64,000 nt of DNA from Dactylorhiza incarnata (taxonomy: Eukaryota; Streptophyta; Magnoliopsida; Asparagales; Orchidaceae): contig JAWHQI010000099.1 in the NCBI GenBank assembly GCA_033032865.1, forward strand, positions 3,585,501-3,649,500. The letters are read 5' to 3'. The notes beneath the pieces are model-generated. The model did no database searches. It saw nothing but the letters and a program-made list of their open reading frames with translations, and was not told the origin of the DNA. Shown in pieces: positions 10,626 through 21,949 of this stretch. How positions within the stretch are numbered: the first letter of the stretch is position 1; each line of letters begins with the position of its first letter. A program made the translations under genes and the position numbers.

Positions 10626-11900
10626 ATGAGTTCCAGTGCTCGCCATTTCTCCAAGGCCTACCACCGCTCTGGCCATCCATCTGCCTCTCCAGCTCAGATC
10701 CTTGCTCGAATGGCCACCTTTTCCAAGGATTCGCACACTCGGCGATACAACTCACTGAAGGAGAAGCCATTTCTGTCCCAACGTTTAGTCGATTGGAACG
10801 AGCTTAATTCCATCGGCGACAATGGCGAGTTGGGGGAGGTCGTCCGCCTTCGTTATTCGTTTGATCACTGGAGCAGGGTGTTTTAGTGCGATGACCTCGG
10901 CTACCGGGAGCTCACATTGGAGTTTCTCGCAACGTTCGAGTGGGAGTTGCTGTCCTGCGGCCTACGTCCAGGAAAATGTTCTTTCCGAATGATGGGGAGA
11001 GTCTTCACTCTTTCTCTGGCAGAGTTGGCGGTGAGCGCAGGTTTTTACACTGAGGAGGAGGCTGCGGCGATTGATTTTTCGAGTACGGGTATCTCCTTCC
11101 CTGACGACGTCACCCCGCGCGCTGCGTGGTGTGCCCTCACAGGTCGTGACGAAGAGTATGTTGCCAGGAAGAGCAAATCCACCTGGATTGTCGCGCCTGT
11201 TCTCCGATACCTGCAGCACGTTCTTAGTCATTCTCTTGTCGCCCGAGCTCTCAGTCAGAATGTCGTGGGGTGGCAAGATTTGACCTGCTTATATAGTATG
11301 GAATTCCAGCTTCCCTTGCATCTGGGCTACTTGCTCGCTCTCTTCCTCCATCACGAGGCTACCTACGGTCTCACTGGTGCCATTGGTGGTGCATATTATA
11401 TCACTCGCATTGCTAAGGGATTGGGGGTTTGGAGTCAGCTGCCTCTGATGGTGCAGGTAACTGCGCCCTCCTTCATCACCAGGGCCACCATGGTGAGCTT
11501 TCATTTACTGCGGGTTGTGGGGAAGAAGAGTAGCCGGCGTTTTGTGGTCGTGATGCCAGGTGATGTGCCTAGGGAGAGGCAAGTTGATGAGGAGCACGGA
11601 GAGCCGGCTGAGCCGCCGACCACTCACCGAGAGATAGCCCTCCCGCAGCCGCGGCGTCAGTCATCCAAGCCGGAGCGGAAACACAAGGAGGAGGGTAGTT
11701 CTTCACGAGCACCGGAGGTCCCAAGCTTCAACCAGCGCCTTTCCGACTTGGAAGCGAACCAGTATTGGCTGACGGACTTCGTGTATCAGCAAGCCTTGCG
11801 GGGAGGACTGAATATTCCCCCACCTCCTGGCCGTGGGGCATCTTCATCCGGACCTCCGCCGTCCGTCGTTGTTTTAGATAGTGACAGCGACGACGAGTGA
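10626..11900 (+). pseudogene. ATHILA ORF-like protein, one in-frame stop
   Basis: The frame starts at ATG 10626 (MSSSARHFSKAYH) and runs 424 codons in one phase to 11900, broken only by TAG at 10884-10886 (after HWSRVF). The second part contains LTLEFLATFEWELL, FTLSLAELAVSAGFYTEEE, TPRAAWCALTGRDEEY and a long helical stretch (LPLHLGYLLALFLHHEATYG). This resembles the ATHILA ORF-1 / putative plant transposon protein family, whose molecular role is not known. The tail (about 11570-11900) is charged, Pro/Ser-rich and ends in VVLDSDSDDE, an acidic C-terminus. It lies downstream of a promoter-like block in the same element. An alternative reading as host gene is unlikely given its place between LTRs. 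Confidence 0.65.
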
Positions 11901-13796
11901 TTTGTCCACCCCGTGTGCAGGCCAATCTCAGTCTTATCTTGTTCTTGTTGTTTTTTTTTCTGTCTCTTCGAGTCGTATGAGCTTACTTTATTTTGTTGTA
12001 ATAGTAACGCTTTGATTCTGGATGCTCATCTGGGCATCGTTTTGTGAATTTTGTTTTCATATTTCGTCCCTTCTGTTATGTGCGCATTTGCTTAATCTTA
12101 TTCGCAGGAACTGGTTCACCTCCATGGGTGACAACCCAGACTTGCTGTTTTTTGTTTTTCTAATTTTTTTTCAATTCAGTTTTTATCTATTTTTGCTGCT
12201 TTTAGTTATACCGTTTGCAGGTGTGCTTTGTACTTCGTGTTGGCGGATGCTGCGGATTATGCATGAAATTAACGCCAATCTTCCGGTATGCTCAATTCTG
12301 AGCATTGGGTAACACTTCTCCCTCCTAGCTTTCAGTTTTGTGATGTAATGTGTAGATTAAGTCTGGGGGAGAGCATATGTTATCCACTATGCGCACGAGT
12401 TGCACCGCATGCTAGAAGTTTGCTTATATTTTTCATTACCATCATCATTATTCCTCGCTTCATGCACCACTTCACCCACATGAGCGCGCGCTTTCCTATT
12501 TGTGTTGTTTCCAAATAAACTATTTTGGTTAGGAATGTGAAATAGGATGTTAGCTTAGGAATTACTATTTGGAGTGCGATGTTGACTCGAGCAGTGTTCT
12601 AGTCGCATCCGCATGCTACAATAGAATTTGAGTAAAACTAGATTATCTCTATGCATTTAATTTATGATTAGTATTCTTGCGTAGTTTTAGATTTATTATA
12701 CTCAAATGGTGAATGTGAATGAAATTGGTGATAACCCGGTGTTGTGTATGTACGAGCACTAGTCGTGTGTTGCTCGAGTCGGGAGGAAGGTTTACCTTTC
12801 TCGTGGGCTAAGAACTGGCCCCAAGCGACTCTCGAAGCATGGGCGAGAGCGACTCGTCGAGTTAATCGTGATGTAGGCCACCTTTTGGCTAGTTTGAGCC
12901 TTGTCGTTCCATGTCCTTTTCGCTCACCCTTGCAAGCCAAACTTGTGCCTACCACTCTTTTGTTCAGCTCCTCCTCTATTCACCAAGGCCTGAAGCTTTG
13001 CCCACTTTCGCAACCAAATTGATGTTTATCTGCACTCATGTTCTTGATTTGGTGTGATTTTTGGAATCTTTGTGATGTGATGAAGAAAAACACGTTTTAT
13101 TTTGCTGAATTTGAACCAACCGGAGGATAAGTAAAAGAAGAAAAGTATGTTGTTAAAAGAAAAAAATCTGAAATAGAAATATGTCGTAAAGAAATCCTTC
13201 CGAGCTAAATAGAAAATCTGTTGGTAATTGTGAAGTAGGCCGTGTGTACACCTAGTTTTCATGATAAGTCTGGGGGTGTGTCACAAGAGCATTGTTTTTG
13301 GTTTTGTGCGGTGCAGCGTTCCGTTAGCTCACTTGGGTTGCGTAGCCATCGTGTTTAAATTTGAATATCATACCGCAACCTAAGCCCCAATATAATCCTA
13401 AAAGCCCTATTGATTTGACTTGTGAGTTTGCTAACGCTGTGGAGAGAGTGTGACCGGGCGAGCGTATGGTTCACGACGTTGATGGATTTCAGCAGAGTTA
13501 TTCCTAAACCCCGACCTTGTGCAACACCCGCCTTAGTGTCTTGTTACTTTCACACCGGGCATGATTGTTCGAATTCTTCATAATTCACCAACTGAGTATA
13601 ACTAAATCTCTACTTACGCTCTAATACTTTCGTAAATTAGTTAGCATAGTTAGAATCTCTTTTTACTAAACTTCTATTTGCATGCTTTTGTTACTTCGCA
13701 TTGTACTCCTTTGTGTAATTTTCTTTGTTAACCACCATTTTTACACTCCGCCGAATTCGTTTGCTCGGGACGCACAAACAGGTAAGTCTGGGGGTG
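11901..13796 (+). other. 3' untranslated region of A1 with three polypurine tracts
   Basis: No convincing gene is present; ORFs of 60-95 codons here have no recognisable content. The sequence TAAGTCTGGGGG occurs three times: 12358-12370, 13265-13280 and 13783-13796. The last copy abuts the 3' LTR and is the canonical polypurine tract that primes plus-strand DNA synthesis. The inner two are in the same orientation and spacing context and could act as central tracts. Confidence 0.75.
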
Positions 13797-14496
13797 TGAT
13801 GAGTCCCAATTATATACACATTTTTTGACTCATCTGGGCCGATTTTCTAGTCTTTGCACTTCACTTTAGACATGTTTTCATTCCTATTTAATACTCCATG
13901 CTAAGTGCACTTCTAGGCCCGTTTTGATGTTATTTCTTGTTCATCTTCGTTACTAGTCTTCATGCAGTGTTAAGTGCCACCTTCAGTGGCTAGACTGGTG
14001 TTGTATGCTGGAACAGGAGTCGTGCAGGTGTTCCCGTTACAATTCTGTACAGGAACACTGCGCACAATCACTGGCTCTATCGCGCACGACCACTGGTCGT
14101 GCGACGTTGATCGTGTGCACTTAACGCCCGTTTTATGAGTTCTGTCTGGCTTATCGCACGACCATTTACGATAGTGCGCACGACCACTGGCCGTGCGTCA
14201 CTGGTCGTGCGAACATGTATTTTATAAATTTCTTTCATTTCAGGCTCCGTCCAGGCAGCGCGCACGATCGCAGAATTCCAGAGCGCACGACCACTGGTCG
14301 TGCGCCAATGACCGTGCGCAGTATTCGTTTCAGCGCCTATAAATATCATATTCGCGAATTAGGGCGGGATCACGATCGGGAACTCCGTTCAGTCCGCCGT
14401 TTTCGCCCTTTCCACAGGTTTTCCACCCCCCTAGGCCTCCTCCATCATCCTTGAGCTCCAAGGAGAGGTTTCTAGCCCAAAGATCGCCAACATCGA
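13797..14496 (+). repeat. 3' LTR of A1, truncated to 700 bp
   Basis: It repeats 7234-7931 with about 20 differences, then breaks off after AACATCGA. The missing ~760 bp includes the entire R/U5 end. The following base belongs to G0 integrase, well downstream of where G0 was cut at 7233. One deletion therefore removed the LTR end plus the adjoining part of G0. TATAAATA is kept at about 14338-14345. Confidence 0.92.
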
Positions 14497-15384
14497 TCAC
14501 CGCCCCATGGGCGTTCGCTATCTGGTGAATGGACCTGATAGGCCCTTTTCCCTTAGCAAGTGGCCAGAGGAAGTTCATTCTCGCCATGATCGACTACTTC
14601 TCCAAGTGGATCGAGGCCAAATCTCTGGCCAAGACCACCTCTCAAGTTATGAAGAACTTCATCTGGGGGAAATCGCCTACAGGTTCGGGATCCCCCTTGC
14701 CATCGTCACCGACAATAGTCCCCAATTTGCCAGCTTGGAACTGGAAGATTTTTGCAGGCAGCTCAGAACTGATCTTCGGTTTGCTTCAGTGCATCATCCT
14801 AAGAGCAATTGGCAAGTGGAGGCCGCCAATAAGCTGATTATCAACCTCCTGAAGAAGAAAGTCGAGAACTTAAGAGGGAATTGGGCGGAGCAGCTCCCTT
14901 CGATATTGTGGGCTTTGATGATCACTCCTAGCTCATCCACAGGGGAAACCCCGTTCAAACTCTCTCATGGGTCCAAAGCTCTCATTCTAGTAGAGTTCAA
15001 AGTCAGAAGTCCAAGTGTGGTGCGGCCAAAGATGAAGATGAAGAATGGCGGCTGGAGAATGAGGAAGATCAGAAGCTATCTCTAGACTACATCAAAGAAC
15101 TCTGAGACTTGGCCTCAGCTCGGCAAGAGGAGATCAAGCGTCGAATGGCGAGGCACTTTGACAAGCACGTTCGCCTCAAGCATTTCCAAACAGGTGATCT
15201 AGTCCTAAAGAAAGTGGACGCGATAGGAAGATCAGCGATCATTGGGAAGCTCAACCGAAACTAGGAGGGGCCTTTCATCATCCACGAATCGTTAGCTACT
15301 AGAGGATATCGCCTGCGGAGTTATGAAGGGGAACTGCTTGGTAATACCTGGAGTGGTGACGACCTGAAAAGGTTCCACCCCTAG
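14497..15384 (+). pseudogene. Ty3/Tat integrase of G0, 5' part deleted
   Basis: The catalytic core starts almost at the deletion joint. FAIW is followed by TGA and then MDLIGPFPLASGQRKFIL with the first catalytic Asp and IDYFSKWIEA. A frameshift follows near 14670. The next frame gives FGIPLAIVTDNSPQF (second Asp) and NWQVEAANKLI (Glu), so the D-D-E triad positions are retained although the frame is broken. The C-terminal part (MARHFDKHVRLKHFQTGDLV ... LKRFHP) ends at TAG 15382-15384, with a further TAG near 15262. The zinc-binding N-terminus and the end of the second RNase H are missing. Confidence 0.88.
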
Positions 15385-15400
15385 CAGGAGTATGTATGTC

Positions 15401-17020
15401 TGATGCACAAAACTATATCCGTAAACGACAACGGCAAGTGTACCGCATCGAAAGAAGTATAGGTTTATAAAAACCAAGGTCGTATTAGACTCAGGGTGGT
15501 TGAATATTCCTACTTCGGAAAATCTCTAATATTTTATCAATTAAAACTTGGGATTGGTTTGTTTATAAGAGAAAGTGCGGCGAATTAAAATAATGATTAA
15601 AGCGACGATTTAGAAAACTAGCACTCGATTTTGAATCACCTTGGAAATAAAATAGAAGAAAACAAAAGTTATAATTCTCTTAAAAAAATTGCTTCGATCG
15701 TGGAGGTTCCCGAATTCTAAACGCACCTCTGTCGAGGATGCATTCAACTGAGTTTAGGTTGATCAATCGAACTTTCACTCTAGAATCAAAACACTTAAAA
15801 CTCGCTTTATCGAATTGAGCCCCTCTATTGGATTTGACTCCAATCCGGGAGATTTATGTCATCCTCTCTCAAGGGTTGCATGCAACTCTCTTTATCCTTG
15901 AGTGATCGATTTGTATTATAAACTGCTTGGCTAAATTAAATACGAAAACAAGTATGAGAATTATATATCAAAAATATAACCTCATTAAAAATAGATCAAA
16001 GATAAATCTTAAGCATTTCCAAGAAGAGAAAAAGGCATTCTACATTACTTCATGAATTATATTATTCCTTGGATCATCTCGGCCGAGTGCTAATAGAAGT
16101 TTAGCTACTCATAGAGGTGGAGGAATTGATGAAAATGAAAAGGTACATAATAAAATTGAGAATAGAATAAGAAGGAGAAAAGAACTATTTTATTGATTTC
16201 AAAAGGAATTACAAGCTAAGAAAAAGTGATTACAAACTATTGACAGGACAATTTCTTTTGCAAGAAAGAAAGAGGAGTTACAAGAACCACTAAAATATGA
16301 AAACAGTACATGAAATGAAGAACTAAACCCCAAAATTTCATCCCTGAACTTCTGGTGGAGCTGGCTTTAAATAGTTGAGAAATTGGGGTTACACGCCCCT
16401 TGGTCACGCCAGTGACCAAGGGCGTATAAGGGGCATGATTAGCTGCTGTGGGAAGGACGTCGTCTGGCTTCAATGCAGGCATTTCATAGATGTCACGCCC
16501 CTTGGTCATGCCTGTGACCGAGGGCGTGTAACCTTCAAACTGGCTGTTGGCGGGAAGCTTCGGCGGGAAGGAGCGCGGGATGGTTCACGCCCGTGACCTG
16601 GATGTCACGCCCCATGGTCACGCCCGTGACCTGGGGCGTGTAACTTTAAATGATGTGTCAGGCTGATCTGGTTGCATAAGGCGGGTCGTGGCCGTGACAA
16701 TTAGTCACGCCCCCAGGTCAAACTCATGACCTGGGGCGTGTACTTGGCGAATCTTCACGAAATGCTCCCAATGAGGCGGCATCAGGTCTGGAACACGTCT
16801 TTGGCTATCACGCCCTTGGTCACAGGTGTGACCTTGGCCGTGTACTTGCACATTTCACTCAAAATGTCCAGAAAACCTGAAAACATAAGATAAGTCTAAG
16901 TTTAGATTATAGAATTGAAAAGATAATAAATTAAATGAGAAAAAACATGTAAACTATATAATTTCATATTAAAAATATATTAAACTTATACTAAAAGATG
17001 AGAAAATAAATTACTCATCA
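15401..17020 (-). repeat. 3' LTR of A2, 1620 bp
   Basis: It aligns along its whole length with 40208-41827, differing by scattered substitutions. In the direction of transcription (right to left) it has an AT-rich U3 start, an array of GTCACGCCC-type palindromes (16850 to 16393), a TATTTAAA-type box near 16363-16375 and U5. Short ORFs inside (15292-15477, 16237-16509, 16375-16596) recur only because the LTR is repeated and are not genes. Confidence 0.95.
16393..16850 (-). promoter_or_regulatory. Palindrome array in the A2 LTR
   Basis: Five imperfect inverted repeats share the core GGTCACGCC...GTGACC. The best, 16393-16425, pairs ACGCCC+TTGGTCAC with GTGACCAA+GGGCGT around a 4-base loop, with a single bulged C. 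Others lie near 16494-16530, 16592-16640, 16704-16742 and 16808-16845. The other A2 LTR has the same array at about 41197-41655. In the transcription direction they lie immediately upstream of the TATA-like box. Confidence 0.8.
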
Positions 17021-18528
17021 AACGCCCCCATACTTGAGTTTTTGCTATTCCAGAGCAAAAGAGTGAGAGGTAAACTATAAGACATTGATGTTATTTCTAA
17101 CTAACAAAATTTTTAATAAATCAAGACTAAGTCAAAAATAAATTCTAGAAATTCAAGAATTAAGTCTCAAATTATGGTGGTAATTTAAAAAAAGAGACAT
17201 GCTTAGCTTAAAGACTTCTCAAGATAACTATTTAGCAAACAAAATTATAGAAATTAATAGACAAAGTTAGATTGAAATTATAGAAACTCTAGCAAAAATG
17301 AAGCTTAAGGAAAAGACACTCACCAAAATATTGCTCTCTTAATAATTTTATTTAGAACTAGAACCAATGAAATTAGGTAAGGAGGGGTTATGAAAAAAAA
17401 CTGGCAAAATGAAGAGATTTTAAAAAGAGGTGATGAATTTTATTCTTTCACCTTATTTTAAAATGAATTTGTATATGTTTAGGAAAATAATGAATTTTAT
17501 CCTCTTATTTTCCATGCTATATAATCTTTTAAGGTTTCTCTTCTATCAAAAACCCAAAATGTATATGGTTAAAAGTAATGAATTTTATCCTCTTACTTTA
17601 TGACATATTGTCTTTTAAATGATTTTGGGTGCATATGTTTAGGGGATAATGAATTTTATCCTCTTATTCCCATAACATCTTATCTTTTACTAAAATAATA
17701 TTTTTTTTATTTGCCAACAAAGGGTGGGGGTAAAGGAAAATAATTCTTAGTTTTTCAATTAAACAATTTCGAGAGCAACTTTTCAGTGGGATGAAGTTTA
17801 CTAAAATCTTTAAAGTTAGTAGAGAATATAATAAAAATCTAAGGTTGTTTGGTCAATTTACTACAAGTGAAGTTATTTAAAATTAACAAGAGAAGTGGTT
17901 CTAACTAAGTTCACTATTTGAATTAATAACATAAAGTGTTTCTTAAAACTAAATTACTTCAATTTTAAATCTAACAAAATCTAATAAAACAAAACCTTAG
18001 CTAGATTAAAAACGTAAAAATGTTTATATTTACTTCTCAAACTAGATTTTGAGAGAATTATAAAAACACAAAGTATGGGGGAAATATAAATTTTTTGAAA
18101 AATTCCTGGACTTCCCAAGGTTTACCCGGTGAAGGGCTCGCGAAGTACTAGGTGATACGATGGGATGATAGCCCAAACCTCCCTTTCCAAAAAATTTGAT
18201 TTTTATAATTTGATTTTTTATTTTTTTATTTTTAAAATAGAAATAAAAACTAGAAAGCTACGCTACACCCCCATACTTAAAATTAAACATTGTCCCCAAT
18301 GTTTAAAACTAAGTATGAAGTATCATCAAGGTAAAAATAAAAAGAATGCAGTAAATGAAAGGAGGGGAGAAGTGGGCTTCCCTGGTTGGTAGATTGGGTC
18401 GCCGGGACAAAAACCTAAAAAAGAAGGTAAAACAACCAAAGCAAAAAACAAGAAATAGGATAACGTTGGGGTGCCTCCCAAAATCACTTTGTTTACCATT
18501 GCGTAGCTTGACTAAGTGACACATATTT
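17021..18528 (-). other. 3' noncoding region of A2 with polypurine tracts
   Basis: AT-rich, no gene. On the minus strand the polypurine tract AAGTATGGGGGCGTT abuts the LTR (17021-17035). A second tract, TTAAGTATGGGGGTGT, lies at about 18265-18282. The stretch 17440-17660 has three spaced copies of an AATGAATTTTATCCTCTTA motif. The cross-family module (18109-18187) is listed separately. An env-like gene, found in some Athila elements here, is absent. Confidence 0.75.
18109..18187 (-). other. Conserved ~79-bp module, copy 1 (A2, 3' side)
   Basis: Read on the minus strand (A2 sense) it contains TTTGGGCTATCATCCCATCG, CACCTAGTAC and CTTGGGAAGTCC. Three more copies lie at 39990-40070 (A2 leader), 26139-26217 (S2) and 34111-34189 (S3), always in the sense direction of the carrying element. 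It has no coding capacity. Confidence 0.8.
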
Positions 18529-19745
18529 TTAAATATTAGGGAAATTAAGCTTTTCAATTTGCCCGGACGCTGGGTCACCGGGGTGGTACAATTTGAGCCT
18601 GTGTCCGTTAACCTTAAAAGAGCCTTTTTCTGGGTGCTCTATTAGCACAGTCCCATATAGCCAAACCACTTTTATAATAAAAGGTCCGAACCATCGGGAT
18701 TTTAACTTTGCCCAGAAAAAGTCTAAGTCTAGAGTTATAAAGGAGGACAAACTCTCCCAGAGAAAAAGTTTTTGGAATTTTAATTTTTTATCATTGTAAA
18801 ACTTAGTGCGCTCCTTATAAAATTTATTATTTTCGTAGGCATTTGCACGCCATTCGTTTAATTCATTTAATTGAAATTTATGTTTTTCGGAGACTAAGTT
18901 TAAATCTACTTCAATGTTTTAAGCGCCCAAAATGCGCGATGTTCTAATTCCACTGGTAAGTGGCACGCTTTTCCATAGACTAATCGGTACGGTGTACAAC
19001 CAATGTCGGTTTTGTACGATGTCTGATATGCCCATAGTACGTCGTCTAATTTTAGCGACCAATCTATCATTCGTTTTAATTCACGATTCACCACCTCCAC
19101 TTGGCCATTTGCTTGTGGTTGATAGGCGGTAGAAAGCTTGTGCGTAACTCCATACTTTGCTAAAATTTTAGCTAGTTGGTTGTTACAAAAATGTGTGCCC
19201 CTATCACTAATTAGTGCTCGGGGTATGCCAAATTATGAAAATAAATATTTTTAAAAATTTATGACGACTCTCGCGTCATTGGTGGGAAGGGCTTGTGCTT
19301 CCGCCCACCTTGAGACGTAATCAATCGCAACAAGAATATATTTGTTATTAAAAGAGGATGGTAAGGGACCTATGAAATCTATTCCCCAATGATCAAAATT
19401 TTCGCATTCTAGAAATATATTTTGGGGCATTTCATCCTAGTTAGAAATGTTACCTGACCGTTGGCACTGATCAGAATTACTCACAAAATTGTGAGCGTCT
19501 TTGAATAAGGTGGGCCAATAGAAGCCCGCCTCTAGCACCTTCCTTGCGGTCCGGTTTGCTTAATAATGACCACCGGTTGGTCCTTTAAAGCAGTGTCGCA
19601 ATATTTGGATGCCTTCATCGCCCAAAATGCACCTTCATACCACTTATACACGAAATAAAAAGGGGTCCTCCCAAAAATAAATTTTCAATTCTGAAAAGAA
19701 TTTCTTCTTTTGTTGACTTGAGAAATCTTTTGGTAGGACCCGGAC
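18529..19745 (-). pseudogene. Athila integrase, broken
   Basis: In the minus direction the zinc-binding region comes first (RHCFKGPTGGHY, then [13 protein letters not shown], with the first of the two expected cysteines apparently replaced). The catalytic core follows ([36 protein letters not shown]), with both Asp and the Glu still readable. The longest open pieces are 18906-19100 and 18529-18750. The latter is the C-terminal part (FWAKLKSRWFGPFIIKVVW ... LYHPGDPA). Several stops lie between (for example near 19255, 19440 and 19560). The order fits Athila pol directly after RNase H. Confidence 0.88.
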
Positions 19746-19747
19746 CA

Positions 19748-21316
19748 CTAGATAGTTGGCAAAATCCGTGTACCAAGGGTGAAAAACGTCATTACATTTT
19801 TGATGGCGAGGAGGCGCTCTTCAGGGAATTTATTGTCAATTTTGGCCTCCACTAGTGCTCCTGCAGCTGGATTCTCCAACCGTGAGAGGTGGTCGACCGC
19901 AACGTTCTCTGCTCCCCTTTTATCCTGGATCTCCAAATTGAATTCTTGTAGTAGGAGGATCCATCTTAGCAGTCGAGGCTTTGCATCTCCTTTATTTAGT
20001 AAATACCGGAGAGCGGAGTGATCTGTAAGGACAATAACTTTTGAAAGCGTTAAATAAGAATGAAATTTATCTAATGCAAAAACAATCGCCAAAAGTTCTT
20101 TCTCCGTCGTTGTATAATTAGCTTGCGCGGAAGTGAGTGTTTTGCTTGCGTAATAAATTAGGTGAAAATATTTGTTCACCCGTTGGCCTAAAACATCCCC
20201 TACAACAAAATCACTAGCATCGCACATTATTTCGAATGGTAGAGACCAATTTGGCACAATTAAAATTGGCGAGTTTATTAGTTCTTTTTTTATTTTTTCA
20301 AAAGCTTTCAAACATTCATTGTAAAAAATAAACGCAGATTCTTTTTCTAAGAGACGAGTTAAAGGTTTTTTAATTTTAGAAAAATCTCGAATGAATCGCC
20401 TATAGAATCCTGCATGTCCTAGAAAACTCGTAATAGATTTAATATTAGTGTGCGGAGGAAGTTTTTCTATGATCACGATCTTGGCCCAATCGACCTCGAT
20501 CCCTCTACTCGAAACTTTATGCCCGAGGAATAATCCCTCTTGGATCAAAAAGTGGCACTTCTCCCAGCTGAGTGCCAAATTCGTGTCTTCGCAGCGTTGA
20601 AGAACATGATCAAGATTATTTAAACAATTTGTAAAAGAATCGCCAAAGACAGAAAAATCATCCATTAAAACTTCCATGACGTCTTCTACCAGTTCATTAA
20701 AAATTGCCAACATACATCTTTGAAATATAAACGGCGTGTTGCAAAGACCAAACGACATTCTTCGATATGCGAAGGTGCCGAATGGACAGGTGATGGTGGT
20801 TTTCTCTTAGTCTTCGGGCGCAATTGGGATTTGAAAATATCCCGAAAGACCATCGAGAAAATAGTAGTGTGAATGCCCGGATAAGTGTCCTAAGATTTCG
20901 TCAATAAAGGGCAACAGAAAGTGATCCTTGCGGGTAGCATCATTTAATTTCCTGTTGTCGATGCATATCCGCCAACCCGTAACAGTACGGGTCGGAATCA
21001 ACTCGTTATTTTCGTTAGCGATTACTATTATTCTGCCCTTTTTAGGCACGACTTGCACTAGGCTAACCCAAGTGCTATCAGAAATTGGGTAAATAGTTCC
21101 CGTGTCTAATAATTATATAATTTCGTCCTTAACGACGTCTTTCATATTGGGATTAAGGCATCGTTGAGAATGAATAGTGCCGCGAGAATTATTTTCTAAA
21201 TTTATTTTATGCGTGCAAAATGAGTGATTTATTCCCTTGATGTCTAAGATTTGCCACGCAATTGCGTGGCGGTGATTATTTAAAACTTTTGTATAATTCT
21301 GAAATTTCCAAATCAT
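19748..21316 (-). pseudogene. Athila reverse transcriptase - RNase H, two in-frame stops
   Basis: One reading phase runs from 21316 to 19748 with TAA at about 21110 (after KDEII) and TAA at about 20807 (after PIAPED). RT motifs in order: [72 protein letters not shown] and the catalytic box LMDDFSVFG, with leucine in place of the usual Tyr or Phe. RNase H follows ([47 protein letters not shown]), ending near 19748. It copies A2 RNA into DNA and removes the RNA template. This long piece (336 codons from 20758) is the best-preserved A2 segment. Confidence 0.93.
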
Positions 21317-21340
21317 TTAGCGCTGAAGAAATAATTACGG

Positions 21341-21949
21341 GCAATTTTGAATTATTTTCCAAAAAAAATATTTTAGATGCTCCGGGAGTTGTTTTAGTTC
21401 TAGGCTCCGCGGCTCTTCATAAGATGTTTTAATTTTTAAATTATTTAAATTTAACAAATATAAGCTGCCGAGTCATTTATTTTAAACAAAATAAAGTTTA
21501 TAACTCTGGATTTTCAACAAGCGGAGAAATTAATTCATCAAAAGACAATAATTCTTCTTCAAAATTTGATTCTAAAGTAAAACAAGAATCATTGTTGGGT
21601 AGCGCATTTCTCATTGATTGATTAACATTAAAAATAACTTCTTCATTCCCAACTCGTAGGAGAAGTTTCCATTACTAACATCGATAATTGCCCGAGCGGT
21701 GGCTAGGAAGGGTCGGCCGAGTATGAGGGATATATCGATGTCCTCTTCGATATCGAGGATGACAAAGTCTACCGGAAAGATAAACTTGTCAACCTTCACT
21801 AGCGCATACTCTATGACCTCGATTGGGTACTTAATGGACCGATTCGCTAGTTGGATGCTTATATTAGTTGGGCTTGGGGTACCCAAACCAAGCTTCTTAA
21901 ATAAGGAGAACAACATAAGATTTATGCTAGCTCCTAGATAGGCCAAGGC
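21341..21949 (-). pseudogene. Athila protease region, part 2, cut by solo LTR S1
   Basis: The open piece 21946-21611 begins LAYLGASINLMLFSLFKKLG, the DLGASINLM-type protease motif of Athila, and continues VKVDKFIFPVDFVILDIEEDIDISLILGRPFL. It is in the same reading phase as the RT piece. The linker 21341-21610 has several stops. The preceding residues (GNLLIKHA) lie beyond the solo LTR at 23293 onward. Confidence 0.88.

Larger units (their letters stand above)
7234..14496 (+). mobile_element. A1: Athila-related LTR element without pol, inserted in G0
   Basis: The 5' LTR is 7234-8694, followed by a tRNA-Asp-type primer site (8701), a zinc-knuckle ORF (8910-10145), an internal promoter-like block (10384-10462), an ATHILA-like ORF (10626-11900), a 1.9-kb 3' UTR with three polypurine tracts, and a 3' LTR starting at 13797 that breaks off at 14496. 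I find no RT, RNase H or integrase motif in any frame, so it must depend on enzymes of another element. LTR tips (TGATG...CATCA), the 6-base spacer and the PBS match those of Athila element A2. The two LTRs differ at roughly 20 positions over ~700 bp, about 3 percent, so the insertion is moderately old. The left flank is GCACG (7229-7233); its right copy is gone. Confidence 0.85.
3583..15400 (+). mobile_element. G0: Ty3 element of Tat type, oldest layer, decayed and interrupted
   Basis: Coding remnants in order are gag (from 3584), a CxxH...GHxxxxC zinc motif, protease, reverse transcriptase, RNase H, a second archaeal-type RNase H and, after the A1 insertion, integrase ending at 15384. The Tat lineage is suggested by the protease signature LIDNGSS, the double RNase H (WKMFVDGASGR) and the integrase C-terminus. 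G0 is cut by C1 at 3583, A1 at 7234, A2 at 15401 and D1 at 42848. It resumes at 41828-42847 and 51224-51412. Its own LTRs were not identified. Stops and frameshifts are spread throughout, in keeping with the greatest age. Confidence 0.88.

Noticed and set aside
14077..14587. ORFs in the A1 3' LTR on both strands
   Set aside because: Same shadow ORFs as in the 5' LTR; they cross palindromes and the deletion joint.
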